DNA from: Acholoe squamosa
Lineage: Eukaryota; Annelida; Polychaeta; Phyllodocida; Polynoidae
Length of the DNA: 64,000 nt
NCBI GenBank assembly: GCA_949317995.1
Contig: OX439047.1
Coordinates: 1,412,501-1,476,500 of the forward strand
Reading direction: 5' to 3'
In this document: in pieces, positions 22,043 through 34,263 of the stretch
How the letters are laid out: the number at the start of each line of letters is the position of its first letter
How positions within the stretch are numbered: position 1 is the first letter of the stretch
Position numbers and translations under genes: made by a program
Notes under the pieces: model-generated
Told to the model about the DNA's origin: nothing
Database searches by the model: none
What the model saw: the letters and a program-made list of their open reading frames with translations, nothing else

Positions 22043-22900
22043 TGTCATACTAGTAATTGTGCATGATCAAGTTGTCATATGAGAAATATCATATGACTAG
22101 TGGTATATAGTGTAAATCCAACAAGCTCTTATAAATAGTGTTATTTCCAGTTATCACTGGTTTATTCAGCTTTAGGCAACATGTAAGAAATATCAATCAC
22201 ACAATTGTTAGTATGCAGGTAATTTCCACATACAGTAAATATACAATTGTTCATAAAGTATAATGTTCTGTTCCACTCCACTTGTGAGATAATAATAATA
22301 CAATGTCCAGTATACTTCTAGGTGGGTTCCCACACCTAGCTCCTGGCCTGCTGCTTAGAGGAATAATGTAATAATGTATAACTTTACCCTCTGGTGGATG
22401 TCTTGTAGGAGATAGCCTCTGGCCACTAATGGTTGACCCTATGCCTGTCTAGCGTAGTTTAACCATAGTGTAGAGCTATAGCAGGTAGCAGGAGTGATGG
22501 CTGGAGATGTTACCTCTGGAGTGGTTCTGGTGATTCTGTGATGATGGACCTCCTACTGGGGGCCTTATATCCCTACTCTGGGGCTGATTGCCCCAGACAA
22601 AGTTAGGCCCAGCATCCAACTGTCATGTCTCCACTACAATAGAGTTACATGATTGTTAAGGGATGCATCCTTTGAACTGTGAAAGTAATTGGCTGGTATC
22701 ACTGTCTGTGTGTGTCTTCCCCTATTGTGGTCTAGGCCTTATACAGCCATCCCACATCTCCAGTACAGACTGGCATTAGAGACACTATTGTTAGGCTGCT
22801 TAGTGGCAGATGGGCGTCTGCAGAGGCGGTTGCCACCCGGTATGCGGGATGCAGACAGCACTGAGTGTGGGTCTTGAAGGTGTTTCATATACATGTGACA
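22043..22900 (-). repeat. 3' LTR of env-gypsy
   Basis: Ends TGTCATAC...TGTGACA. On the minus strand, an ATATAAGG TATA-type box (22563-22570) is followed by AATAAA (22161-22166). Being the 3' LTR, it supplies the poly(A) signal. Confidence 0.92.
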
Positions 22901-22902
22901 AT

Positions 22903-22916
22903 GGCTCCCCCCTCCG
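22903..22916 (-). other. Polypurine tract of env-gypsy
   Basis: The minus strand reads a G-rich purine run (GGAGGGGGGAG) directly before the 3' LTR. This is the expected plus-strand primer for reverse transcription. Confidence 0.6.
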
Positions 22917-23259
22917 GGGAAAATTGCGAATCTCCGACTATTCGCCTTATGATAAAGAATTTTTGATTTTACCTTGACATACATACAATTGTGTGAGTGG
23001 ATTTGAAGTAATAGGGAGTGCTTCAAATACAAATTTTGTGGTAGAGCTTTTTCAGTATGTACAACAGTTTTGTTTTTTGGGTAAAGATTACATTTCCTTA
23101 ACTCTAGGCGTATAACCGTAATTTGTGCAACTTTCTGGTTTGGATGCTCAACAGACCTAAGTATACTTGACTTACAACATGGCTTTGAAGTTGCCTTATT
23201 TCTACTGTGAATTGGTATATCTGCCTACACATTTTCAAATTTGGGGTACAAAAAATACA

Positions 23260-23610
23260 AATTAGTGTACAACATACAATTTGGTGAATAATATACGAAT
23301 TTGGCGTACAATTGGGTACAAGTGTACAATCTGGTGTGCAAACATACAATTTAGTGTTCAATTGGGTACAAACGTACAATTTAGTATGCAATCATACAAT
23401 TTAGCGTGCAATTGGGTACAAATGTACAATCTAGTGTGCAAACATACAATTTAGCATGCAATTGGGTACAAACGTACAATCTAGTGTGCAACATACAATT
23501 TAGTGTGCAAATTGGGTACAAACGAACAATTTGATGTGCAAACATACAATTTAGTGTGCAGTTGAGTACAAATGTACAATCTGGTGTGCAACATACAATT
23601 TTTGGGATTT
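23260..23610. repeat. 50-bp tandem repeat in 3' region of env-gypsy
   Basis: CATACAAT recurs at 23343, 23393, 23443, 23492, 23543 and 23592. Each ~50-bp unit is two ~25-bp halves (CATACAATTTAGTGTGCAAT and CGTACAATCTAGTGTGCA type). The flanking 22917-24214 region shows no gene. Confidence 0.85.
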
Positions 23611-24214
23611 TCCTTGAGACAAATTTTTCCGAGGGCCGGAAAAACAAAGTACTTTATGTACAATAGGCTCGTTTGTCTCTGAGTTACTCTGTAATTTGCT
23701 ATATGGGTGTATTAATTGGCAATTTCGGCAGTGGGCCGCTGCTTTAATTGACTTTTCCCTAGCCATTTGAGTATGTGTCCCTGAAAGAGATCATGTGGTG
23801 AGTATCTTAAGTAAACATCTTCATGTCAACAATTTTTCTCAATTCATTTTTTTTTCTCAACAATTTCTTGGTTACCTAGAGTGTGCTACTTTAAGTAAAC
23901 CTTGGTATAGTATACAAGTGCTAATGTGGTACAAAAACTGTCTTAGTTATCTACCTTGCAATCATGTATATTAATGTTAGATTTGTACAATTTGCAATTT
24001 CCGCGTATATGCGCGCATTAATCATTGATTTTTGTGAGAATACCATAGATTTTCATATTATACATCAACAAGTGGCTGTGTATATATTTTTTTTCTAAAT
24101 CAATTTTCAATACTTAGATAATTTCATTGACAGTGGAGGTGTGTGTCATGTGTGAGATGTGTCATCTGAGTGTCTCCTGGTGGTGGACTCGGGGCAGTCT
24201 AGGCTGTGGGCAGT

Positions 24215-24874
24215 CTAGGCTGTTTCCACAGTCACTGGGAAGGGCTGGTGGTTTAGAAAATTAGCAATAGTCTGCATGTTTGACCTTGTGGTCTCCTCCT
24301 GGTGTTCATCAATAATTATATGTGTTGTATTTTCCAGTGCTGTCATGGTCACCGGGCTGGTGCCACAATCATTCTGGAGAAGCATGGAGTAGTACAGTCC
24401 TTTGTTTTTAAGGCCTGGTATGGTACTGAACCTAGTGCGCCAAGGTAGGTGTATCACCTGAGGGAGGTGATAAGCAAATTCTCCTCTCTGTGTTGTTATA
24501 ACTGCTGGTCCATTCCAGGTAAATATAGCCTTAGGTAGTGGGAAGGTTTTAACCACTATATCCTTATAGGTCAGGGCAGCTGCTGATTTAATCTCATCAA
24601 ATTCATGTGGTATTGGCCTCAAGGGTAGCGCGAAGTTCGAGTCTCCACAATATATTTTAAAATATATTGTGGGATTTGTGCGCTTGGCCACATTTTTCTT
24701 GCCACAGTGTGTCTGTGCAAATTTCTTAAGGTACTTCATTATTCTGTAGGCTGAGTAGATGGTCAGGGTGAATAATATAGCAAGTATCAGGGTGTGGGTT
24801 TCCTGAATTGTGAGGAAAGGGGTGTGGGTTTCCTCTGTAGGGGTAACTTTGGTAGGATTCTTATCTGGGAGCAA
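24215..24874 (-). pseudogene. Env-like region, C-terminal frame
   Basis: A 219-codon frame with a hydrophobic segment near its start (about residues 25-45) and a Cys-containing domain after it. Just upstream (about 24890-25050) the minus strand reads a further hydrophobic, membrane-type stretch. Position between integrase and the 3' LTR and the membrane segments suggest the anchor/cytoplasmic part of an envelope-like product, or a separate small ORF. The link to the upstream env frames is broken by a stop near 25061. No identification from sequence alone. Confidence 0.4.
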
Positions 24875-25060
24875 TTTGTGTAGGGGCAGCTCGGTGACTA
24901 GTCTAAATGCTTTGGCTGTAGGCAGGTAGGCTACAGTCCCTCCTAGTCTGTACAGTTTGAGTAGTATGTATACTATAAAAATGTGAGCTGATATCCCTAG
25001 GATGAGTCCTAAGCTTTGGAAAATTGGATGCTCTGTAACTCGACGTAGGTGTGATTCTAC

Positions 25061-25787
25061 CTAGCGTGTTTCCATTGCCTTGTCAAGGGTGGAGGCATCA
25101 TTTAATAATGTTTTGGCAAAGGGCTCTAGATTTAGTTGAGTAATATCATCCATAATTGGATTTTCCTGTAGTTTGTCTAAGGTTCTAGAAAGGTTTACTA
25201 CTGGGAAATTTGGAAGATTCTCTCTTTCATCTGGTTTGGTTTCAGAAATTTGGTTAAGTGCTGCCATGAATGGTAAATTAATTGTCTTGAGAATGTAATG
25301 AAATGATAAGGTTGAGTTACAGGGCAACCTTGTGTTTGGAAGAGAAAACACTGATTGTGCACCCACAGGGTACACCTATGATTGAGTAGGACTGGGCTTT
25401 TCGAGTTTCAGACGTTTTACCATGGCAGTTGATAAAGTAATGGGGTTCATTAGTAGTGACCAGATACTCATCTTCAGAAATGGAAATAGCATGGGTGGTA
25501 GGTGCTTGCAGTGGTGAAACTGTAAACTTGCAATGTTCCTTGATCTGTTGAGCCTGGTAAGTAAAAATGGCTACAGGGCATGTAGGCCTGTGCTTATAAA
25601 TTCTACCATTTACATCTCTGCATACCTTTACTGTAGTACCTTCACATGCCTGCATATCAGCTGAGTCCAATTCGATGAATAATGATTCGTCTTGAGATAC
25701 TGCTAAAAACTCAGTTGTAGTTTGCAATCTGGTGACTCCTCTGGTGGGGGTCTCCTGTGTGTCTATAGGCATGGGTGATGTAATCAT
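25061..25787 (-). pseudogene. Env-like region, middle frames
   Basis: Two overlapping minus-strand frames (25317-25787 and 25061-25375) separated by a frameshift near 25350. The first is Cys-containing (six or more Cys), as expected for a disulfide-rich ectodomain. The second is Asn/Asp-rich and ends at 25061. Together with 25878-26834 they occupy the env position of the element. The breaks show the product cannot be made intact. Confidence 0.5.
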
Positions 25788-25877
25788 TTGGTACAGTTTG
25801 AAGGTAGAGGTAGTAGATTGAATTATAATGTCCAGATGAATATATATATGGTGGGCTGAGTAAGTGTATGAGGTCAG

Positions 25878-26834
25878 CTACTGTGAATAATAGAAATCTA
25901 AGTCATTAATTGCAACTTGTGCTCCAGGGTGTGTAATCCTAAGTTTGTTGTTAATGTCAATTAAGTATCTAGCAAGGTCTGAGGGTGGTACTATATCAGG
26001 GGTAAGGATTCCTGATGATAGCATCCTCAGGGCTGCATTGGTTCTTTGCAGTGATTGAACTGTATTCATTCTTGCTGCTATAATGATTAATGCATCATTT
26101 AATACTTGCATTTTCTCCCTTTGAGTTTTCTCGTGCCTTGAATATGAGTCAAGAGACCTGGACATGTTAGAGGCCCATAGGTTGACGGTGTCACCTATGG
26201 TGTTGATAGTACTGTCCAGTACCTTCTTATCTTGGATGTATGCTTTAACAAACTTATCTTGTCTGTCTGTGATCTTTTCAATGAGACTTGCTGCTTCCTG
26301 ATCTTGCTTAGCAAATTTTCTTAGTACTTCATCTATGTTTTTAAGCTGTCCCATGACTTGGTTTACATCTTCTACTGTGGCTAGACCTAGCACACTGCGA
26401 AACAGGGGTGCTAGAAAACCCAGTATGGCCTCTCTTTTGGCCTTGTCCAATGTATTTATGGGGTTTGATAAAAACAATTTGATGGAGGCTAAGGTTTCAT
26501 TTATCTCCTTGTCTGCAATTTCCAGCAAGGTGTCAAGCTCCTTGGCTTGTTGGATAATTTGACCAGAGGTGTGATCTTGTAGAGTAGGAGTGGTCAATTG
26601 GAGTATTCTATCCCTTATGGATCCTTGGGTAACGGGTGCCCGAGGTATCTTGTAGGGGATAGCTAGCAACAGTGTTGTGGTTGTATGTCCATTGACCAAA
26701 GGTTGAGGGCTAGGTTTGAATACTACTCCTATGTTTTGTCTCACCACAGGTGTATATCCTGCAGTAAGTGGTTCTATAATATATAATAATAACAGCACAG
26801 TTAGCAGTATGGGTGCAACTCTCAGTCTTCCCAT
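25878..26834 (-). pseudogene. Env-like glycoprotein, N-terminal part
   Basis: About 318 codons from an ATG in good context (CACCATGG at 26834). The N-terminus is a short basic stretch then a hydrophobic leucine-rich segment, a likely signal peptide. Near the middle, a hydrophobic Gly/Leu-rich segment follows a basic stretch and precedes long amphipathic helices. This resembles a fusion-peptide/heptad-repeat layout of gypsy and baculovirus-F-type envelopes; the comparison is by layout, not by residue identity. The frame ends at 25878, and the rest of the ectodomain lies in later, shifted frames. No receptor or function can be assigned. Confidence 0.55.
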
Positions 26835-26852
26835 GGTGCTTGTGTAAAGCAA

Positions 26853-27656
26853 ATTTGCTGTTTAAAGTCTTGTCAAATTTGTAGTAATTTGGTGCTGGTA
26901 AAGTCTAAGTGTATGGTGTAACACTTTAAATGAAGTGGTTCAAACTGTACCTTTGCAAGATTGAGCTGTCTTGGCAATATGTCCGGTGAGTCTATAGAGA
27001 TTGACCAATAAATGGTAAGGTCAGGTTGAAGGTGAAGTAGGTGTGTTCTTTATCCTAGTGCAGTCTCTCCTAATGGAGAAGTGGGCTGGCTAATTCCCAA
27101 GTGGGGTCCTGTAGACTTGTGTTCCAGACTGCAGCTGGATGAAGACTGATGGTGGGCTATGGTCCACAGTGCTTCTTATGTAGCCTACCCTACCCACATC
27201 CATTGTGGGCTTGGTATTGTTTCTCTGGAGTCAGGGCCCTGATTTCCAGTGTCTGCTACTGTGGGGGTTTATTGTGTAATCTGTGTACTGGTAATTAGCT
27301 CCTCCTGTCATCCAGGACAGCCATTCATGTCCGTCTAGACAGTTGTCTGAGGGTAGCTTATAAGGTCAATTGATCTCTATAGACTGCTGTATTGGCATAG
27401 CGCGCTCTTTCATGTGGGGATTAGGCTTTAGACACTCCATTGTGTTACCCTTACTCTTCTTAGACTTCATGTCTGCTTTACTTGGAGGGTCCCAGTCTTT
27501 GACCATTCAGTGGTAATAACCTACTGATATGTCTACAAATTTGATGGCTTTATATATAAATAATTCATTATCCGTCACACATGCCTATGTGTGGATGAAG
27601 AGAATTTGTAATAAATTTTAAAAATCTTATGTACTTTTAGGTACCTCAATATATTT
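26853..27656 (-). other. Spacer between integrase and env
   Basis: About 800 bp with no open frame of note. A spliced env transcript is usual in env-bearing gypsy elements; an acceptor would be expected near 26850-26900 on the minus strand, but I cannot call one with confidence. Confidence 0.4.
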
Positions 27657-28991
27657 CTAATTTCTTGAAACTGCACCACATTTAGATGTTTTTCTTAGCA
27701 TGTGGTGTGCAGGCCTAGGCTTAATAGGGCCTATACTTGTGGTTTCTCTTGTAAGGGTGATATCATTTTTGTTCCTTACAATTTTGTTGTAGTATTTGGC
27801 TTCATGTGGAATAAGCCTGTGTGCAAATTCATTGTTCCTGACAGCTACAACCTTTTTCAGTCTGTCTATGTGTACAGGTCTGGCCACCAATAGATTGGTG
27901 TTCAAGTTTTTGAGTTTGGCACTCATCAAACTAGGTCTATCTACTACAACATATGGTCCCATAAAAAGGGGTTGAAGCTTCTTACACTCTGTGTTGGTCA
28001 GGATTCTTGGTATTTTGAGGTACACCATGTCAGTGACTTTGATTTCCTGTGGTGTAAGTTTCTTATCATATCTATCCTTTCTTTCCTTTTGTAGCTTGGT
28101 GACCCTTTCTATAGCTTTCCTCCTAGAGGTATCTTGATTTGTTATCATGTTAGCTACATGGTCTGCTACAGTGGATATGTCTTCCTGTATTCCCAGCCCT
28201 AAGTCCATTGGGGTGGCTGGGTATCTTCCATGGAGTAGGAAGAAAGGGGTGAATCCTGTGGTTTGGGATTCTGTGTTATTTAATGCGAAGGTTATGGGTT
28301 CAATAAATGAATCCCAATTATTCTGATGCTTTGAGCAGAATGCTCTGAGCGCTGTGCCAATGCTAGCATTGAATCTCTCTACAAGCCCATTGGATTGTGG
28401 CCTGTATGGTGAGGAGAATTTATGTTTGGTCTTGAGGTGTTTAGTTAGCTTTGTGAACTTTGCACCTGTATAACATGTTCCATTGTCTGTTTGAAGAGTG
28501 GCTGGTGTTCCATGATGACAAATTATATTCTTGTAGAACTCTGCTGCTGTTGTTTCAGCTTCTAAGTCAGTAGTAGCCCAAGCTGTTGCATATCTGGTAG
28601 CATAATCTATGCAGACTTGTATATGTTTGTTTCCCCTGGCAGTTGTCGGAAGTGGTCCCACCGCGTCGAGGTTTAGGAACTTCATTGGTGAAGCCATGTA
28701 CTCTCTCACTGTCATTGGTGTTTTGTGTGAGTGTACTTGCCTTTTTGCTGTGAGGCATGTGTGGCAGGTGGAAACATATTTTGTTGTGTCTGCTAGCATA
28801 GACTTCCAATATACCCTAGGTCGGAGTGCTGACAGCATCCTATTTGAACCAAGATGGCCACCAGTAGGTGAGTCATGGAAATACTGTAGTGTACTTGTTA
28901 CCCATTGCTGTGGTATAACAATTTGAAGTGGTACAGTATTGGTTTTTCTCCAATTTATGGGGCATATATGGACTAATGTACCATTTACCAA
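27657..28991 (-). pseudogene. Integrase of env-gypsy
   Basis: About 444 codons. The zinc-binding HHCC module reads HDSPTGGH then CHTC. The catalytic core shows the first Asp in LNLDAVGPLP, the second in LQTDNGTCYTG, and the Glu in SNGLVERFNAS. A basic C-terminal region follows with GPYVVVDRPS. It would insert the cDNA into host DNA. The frame has no ATG of its own; it continues the pol polyprotein with a frameshift at about 28985-28991. The triad is intact. No chromodomain is seen. Confidence 0.85.
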
Positions 28992-30613
28992 GGTGTCTGG
29001 CCTTGGTTGATGATTCTATTTCCTTGTGCTTTTGGTGCAGGCAAGGTCCCATCCTCAAGATATTGTATGAGGGGCAATAGTTCCTTGTCCTTCCTTTGTT
29101 CCAAGCCAAGGTTTGTACCTGAGATGGATGTGTCGGGAATCTGATCCAGCAGTTGGTTTATATCTAGCACATGTTGTTTTATTCTGTCTCTTTCCTTTTC
29201 TTTTTCATCGACTATTGGCCTATCTTGTGCCTTTAGTTGGGGTGTGTCACTCTTGTTTTGGTGTGTAGGCTCCTTTGGAGGGCCTATTCTCGCCTTGATG
29301 GGAGTGGCAACCTTTTTCTTTAAAGGCACAATTTGCTCTTTGTCATTCTTCTGTCTCTCAGAGTTCTTTGATTTATTAGATGCAGTGTCTTTTGTGACAT
29401 TTTTCTTGGCAGGTGGGGTTTCGGTAGGTTTGTTTCCTGTGACCTCTTTCTCTTTTAGAATAGTTTGTGATTGTGTGGGGGGTTTTGGTGTGCCCTCCTG
29501 AATCATTTCTCTAGTCTTTGAGCGTGTGGTCATAGGACACAAATGGTTTGATGTTTCCTCTCCCTGCATTGATTCAAAGAATCTGACTGATTTGGAAGTT
29601 GCTTGAGTAATAGCATATATTGTGTCTTCTGAATCTTCATCATCTGAGTCAGGTGGGGTGAAGGGTGGCTCCTTAGGAGCTGCCTTCAGCATCTGGTTGA
29701 GTGATGAGAATTCAATAGGCTCGAAGTCATTATCTGGAAAGAGTTGTGAGTATTCTCTCTCACAATGGCAAAACACATAGTGTGTAGATTGCTTCAAGAT
29801 ACCCCTGATGGGTGTCTCTGGCCTTTCAATGGTGTTGGGTGGATCATCCCTTTTGAATGGTACTTTCTTTGTTACTTTTGCAAACTTGGTTCTACTGGCT
29901 GCTCTAACTCTCCTTGGTGGGGGTGGAGGGTTAGTCATGGGCCCAGAATCTGGGTATTCCCTTCTAGACATAGCATCTGGTGGTATGTTATCATCACCCT
30001 TCACATGTTGAATGGTGAATGAAAATTGCTGTATGTCTAGAGCCCATCTGGCCCATCTATGTGTGAGTCCTGTATTGGTTAATAGTGGGATTAGGGCTGC
30101 ATGGTCTGTGTATAATTGGAAGTGTCTAGTTTCTAGGTAGTGTCTGAAGTGTAATACTCCATACACTACTCCCAGTAGTTCTCTCTCTGTGGTATTGTAA
30201 TTTCTCTCATGTTTGGAGAGGGTTCTACCTGCAAAGGCTACTGGTCTGAGCACTCCTTCATTATCTCTATGTGAGAGTACAGCTCCTAAACTCACATTGG
30301 AAGCATCAGTTGCCAAACTGAACTCTTTCTCATAGTTTGGATATCTGAGAAGAGCATTGGTACAGAGGGCATGCTTTAATGTTTTGAAAGCATTATCTGC
30401 ATCCTCTGTCCAGACAAATGCTTTGAGATGTGTCTGTAGATCATACAATGGTCTAGCAATTTGGGCATAACCTTTGATAAACTTCTTGAAGTATTGGCAT
30501 AGTCCTGTGAAGGATCTGACATTTTTGACTGATTTTGGTGTTGGGAAAGTTTTGATTGATTCCACCTTTGTGGGAGATGGTTGCAATCCCATGGGTGTGA
30601 CTCTCATTCCCAA
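28985..30613 (-). pseudogene. RT thumb/RNase H and long linker of env-gypsy
   Basis: Open for 542 codons. It starts in the RT thumb/connection (VESIKTFPTPKSVKNVRSF). RNase H follows: FSLATDASNVSLGAVLSH, TERELLGVVYG, LYTDHAALIPLL and DAMSRREYPDSG, carrying the usual Asp, Glu and Asp. Then comes an unusual ~300-residue Ser/Thr/Lys/Pro-rich linker before the integrase region. Most gypsy elements have a much shorter linker. In-frame TAA at 30635-30637 separates it from the RT palm frame. Confidence 0.8.
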
Positions 30614-30634
30614 GAAGTCTATTCTGTCTATGAA

Positions 30635-30871
30635 TTATTCACATTTAGATTTCTTCAATTTGAGTTTACCAACTCTTAAGCTGTTGAAAACATCTTCCAG
30701 GTCATGGAAGTGTTGTTCGATCGATGGTGATAATACCAATATGTCATCTAGGTATGGTAGGGCACATTTGTATTTGAGTTTGTTCAGAATCAATGTTACT
30801 AGATGGCAAAACGCCGCCGGGGCGGTCGCTAATCCCATTGGCATCCTTTGGTAGACATATTTTTTTGTCAT
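30635..30871 (-). pseudogene. RT palm with YLDD box, env-gypsy
   Basis: A 78-codon frame with RMPMGLATAPAAFCHLV and the catalytic ALPYLDDILVLS. It follows the N-terminal RT frame with a frameshift near 30860 and ends at TAA (30635-30637), after which the thumb continues in the same frame. Confidence 0.85.
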
Positions 30872-31565
30872 TTGCTATGAATGCGGTTTTATGCTGGTCC
30901 TCCTCTCTTATAGGAATTTGAAAAAATCCCTGTTGGGCATCCAGCTTACTGAATACTCTTGGTCTGAGTGACCCTATCATGTCTAGAGTGTCATCAGCCC
31001 GGGGTGTAGATAAGGCTTGATTTATCGTGTTTTGGTTCAAATGACGAAAATCTGTTACGAGCCTATGGCCTCCCGATGATTTTTGTACTAAAAAGGATCT
31101 GAAAGCCCAGGGGCCCTCGGCACATTCTCTCAGAATGCCCTGTTGTACTAGCCTTTCGCATTCTTCCCCTATTGCGGCCTGTTTTTCTGGTGTTTGTCTA
31201 TATGGTAGGAAATGACATGGTACTGCTTCAGGTTTTACATGTATAGAGTGGGTATACAGGTGTGTAGCACCAATGTCTCCATCTTTTCCTACAAATATAT
31301 CATCATACTTGGTCAGCAGTGATTCTAACCTATCATGCTGATCTTTTGATGTGAGCACAGATTTTGGTGGAACATTCTCTTCCAATTCTGGCTCGAGGTC
31401 ATGTGCCTCACTATATATAGCTGCTATTTCAGAGAGTCTGATTGAGTTAGGTTCAGGGTCAGCATATGTAGACTCACAGTCTGAGTCTGTGTCACTGAAT
31501 GGAGGTTCATCTTCCGGCCGTATGGCTGAGATGGATTGATCAGTGTGTGGGGTAGTGTCTGACAC
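30872..31565 (-). pseudogene. RT N-terminal part, env-gypsy
   Basis: The frame (open 30744-31565) starts with an acidic Asp/Glu-rich segment. It then reads RT motifs LPYRQTPEKQAAIGEE, GPWAFRSFLVQKSSGGHRLV, TDFRHLNQNTINQAL and FSKLDAQQGFFQIPI, the last with the first catalytic Asp. The palm continues in another frame at 30871, so one frameshift inactivates it. Confidence 0.85.
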
Positions 31566-31568
31566 CTG

Positions 31569-32397
31569 TTAAGGTTTTTCTAAATCAGATTCCTTGACTT
31601 CCTGAAATAGAGCTATGATGGCACCCTTTTTGATTTTATGTGGGCGCCTGCTGGTGTTGAGTAACACTAGGGGGTGTTTGTTATTTTCCCTGGGGGTTAC
31701 TGCTGCCCTTTGAACTTGATATGGGGCATTGTTATTTCTTTGGAGGTTATCTACTACTCCAGTTTTGCCTTGCAGTGATTGAGTAGATGTGACTTTACCT
31801 AATACTGCAAGTTCGGAGAATGGAGGGATGGTAAAATCCCTCACTGCCCTAATGGCTTTGAGAATTTGTTCAGGATCAACATCAAATTTAATTTGAGATT
31901 TTGTAGTGCTTAAGAAATCTGTGCCGAGAACAACGGGCTGTGTGAGGTTGGGTATTACAGCAAATTGGTATTGGAATCTGACACCTTCGATTCTAAAGTT
32001 CAGCATTTGGGGAGACATCAGCTGAATGTCTAACATGACACACCGGTCCATCTGCCAAATGGATGTTGATTTTTGATTTCCTCAGTTGAATATGGAATCT
32101 CTTCTGGAGATCCATGAGGAATGATTGTCTGACACAGGTGATAGTAGCACCTGTATCAACCAAACATTGTACGTCTGAAACATCATACAGATTTGCATTG
32201 ATACAGCCATTTTGAAGAAGTACAATAGAAAGCTTGGTACTCTCACCTGTATCCTTTGATGATGAATCTGGTGGGGTGATGTGTATCACTGATGGACGTC
32301 TCTGTCTGTTAGATGGTAGATTGGCACTAGCAATTGTCTCTGGTTGGATCTTTGTTAATCCTGATTGATTGTTTGTATGTGGGGTGTCACAGTGCAC
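31569..32397 (-). pseudogene. Aspartic protease of env-gypsy
   Basis: Two frames (31993-32397 and 31569-32051) joined by a frameshift near 32045. The first has the active site CLVDTGATITCVR; the second has the flap/second-half landmark PVVLGTDFLS. Retroviral-type proteases of this kind work as dimers and cut the polyprotein. A Pro/Arg region between protease and RT completes the block. Upstream it overlaps the end of gag. Confidence 0.8.
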
Positions 32398-32399
32398 TG

Positions 32400-34189
32400 G
32401 CCCATCGGCACTGTGACATCCTAGTTTTCCTGGTTCTGTGGGGCGGTTGCGATGCTTGCCACCAGGAACTTGGAGAGTTGGTCAATCACTTGAGGTATTG
32501 TTTGGGGGTTACTGTGTTGGTTCCCCTGGTAACCTCTTGTGTTGGGTTTGTGATCCTCCTGATGTGAGTTGGAACCCTGGTTATATTGACCAGAGTTGCT
32601 GTATTGCCCAGAGTTATTAGAACCCTGGTTGCTGTAGGATCCAGAGTTGTTGGATCCCTGATTGTTGTAGGCACCATTGTTGTAGTTCCTATGTGGACTA
32701 TGGCTCCTACCGTTGGATCCTTGACTATAGGATCCAGAGTTGTTGGAACCCTGGTTGTTGTTGTAGGAACCATTGTTGTTGTAGGATCCATTGCTGTAGT
32801 TCCTATGTGGACTATGGTTCCTACCGTTGGATCCTTGACTATAGGATCCAGAGTTGTTGGAACCCTGGTTGTTGTAGAAACCATTGTTGTTGTAGGATCC
32901 ATTGTTGTAGTTCCTATGTGGACTATGGCTCCTACTGTTGGATCCTTGGTTATATGATCTGTCATTACTTGGAGTTCTATCTCTCCTATCACTGTATGAA
33001 GAGTTACCATTGTTGGAGTTGGATGAGTTGTTGTCCCTTCTACTGTTGTGTCCCCCCGGTTGTTGTTGTAGTTGCCCCCTCTACCTCTATCTCTATTGGA
33101 GCGGTAGTTGGGGTCAAAGTTATTTCCTCTATATCTACCGGTGGGATATTTGGAGACAACCTTATCTTCCTGTTGCCTTACATGGGCACTGGACATTAGG
33201 TTAACATCTTCCTTCTCTGAACTAGTGGTGACTTCCTGGACCTTTCTTTTTATAGACTTTGGGTTAGACTCCTCATCCCTTACTTTCCTAGATATATCTT
33301 GGGTTTCAGCTTCTAAGGCTAGTTCTAGGGCTTGGTCAAAAGAGTCTAACTTCTTACTTTGAAGGGCTATAGCGATCCAGGGCCTCATGCCTTGGGTGAA
33401 TGTTTTAAATAAGGTGTCGTCCTTTAGGCATTGGGCATTACACGCTTTTGTGAGATACATTGCATAATCAGATACAGGTTCATCTATCTCTTGTGCACGG
33501 AGTGCAGTCCTGGAGATAATATTGTCTTGAGTAGCAAAATACTCTTTTAGTTCATGTACTACATTGGACCATGTGAACTTATCAGGTGTGGCACTTTCCT
33601 TGAAGGTTTCAAACCAAGCCAATGCTTGTCCTTCAAGGTACTTGGGTAAATATGTTACCATGGTGTCACTGTCTGTTACTTTGTACCTGTCCTTCAGATA
33701 CTCTGGGAATTTGTGATCAATAAATAGTGCTGTTGACATGAGTGGTGATGGGTGAGAAAAAGTTTTGGGTTCAGTTACCTCGTGTTGCCTGATCTTCCTG
33801 TCGTCGTGTTGTTGTCTGTCTAGGATCCTGGTCATGTTGGACATCATGGAGATCATGACATCCTCCTTGGATCCAGAGGCAGATGGTGTGACGATAGGTG
33901 TTGTGGTGGGTGTGGGAGGCTGTGAGGTCTGAGTTGATACCAGCTTCATGAGATCTGATATCTGTTGTTGTGCCTGTTCTAGGGCCTTCCGATGGTCATC
34001 TAATTCCGCATTCCTTTCTGCCACCTGTTGACTGAGGATCCTCTCCCTTTCCTTTGAGGCAAGGGCAAGAGCATCATGTTGGGCTTTGTTTGCTTCTAGG
34101 GCAGTAACTGCATCTTGGGTGGCCTTCTCATAGGCCCTTATCTTCTCAGCTGCCTGATTGGGTTGAGGACCTTCATCAGCGTCGGCCAT
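32400..34189 (-). pseudogene. Gag of env-gypsy
   Basis: Starts at ATG 34189 in ideal context (CCACCATGG). Residues 10-80 form a coiled coil (KANKAQHDALALASKERERI type). A retrotransposon-gag capsid follows, with YLPKYLEGQALAWFETFKES and LKEYFATQDNIISRTALRAQ. An Arg/Gly/Asn/Tyr-rich tail begins at about 33140. Near 33070 the frame shifts: the original tail is in another frame, where it encodes ~37-residue repeats rich in Asn, Gly, Ser and Tyr (repeats start near 32685, 32799 and 32910). No CCHC knuckle is seen, so RNA binding probably uses the RG/NG-rich tail. The frame listed to 32486 is a shifted reading. Confidence 0.8.
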
Positions 34190-34263
34190 GGTGGAAGGTG
34201 TGGGATCACTTGTGTGTTGTAGGTATCACTGACATGTTGGAGATCACACTGAGAATGGCATTT

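Noticed and set aside
23104..23663. Minus-strand Cys/Leu-rich frames (LYVCTPDCTF-like)
   Set aside because: Translation of the 50-bp tandem repeat; no coding support.
32586..33199. Plus-strand frames of Val/Cys-rich repeats
   Set aside because: Antisense readings of the gag tail repeats of the env-gypsy element.
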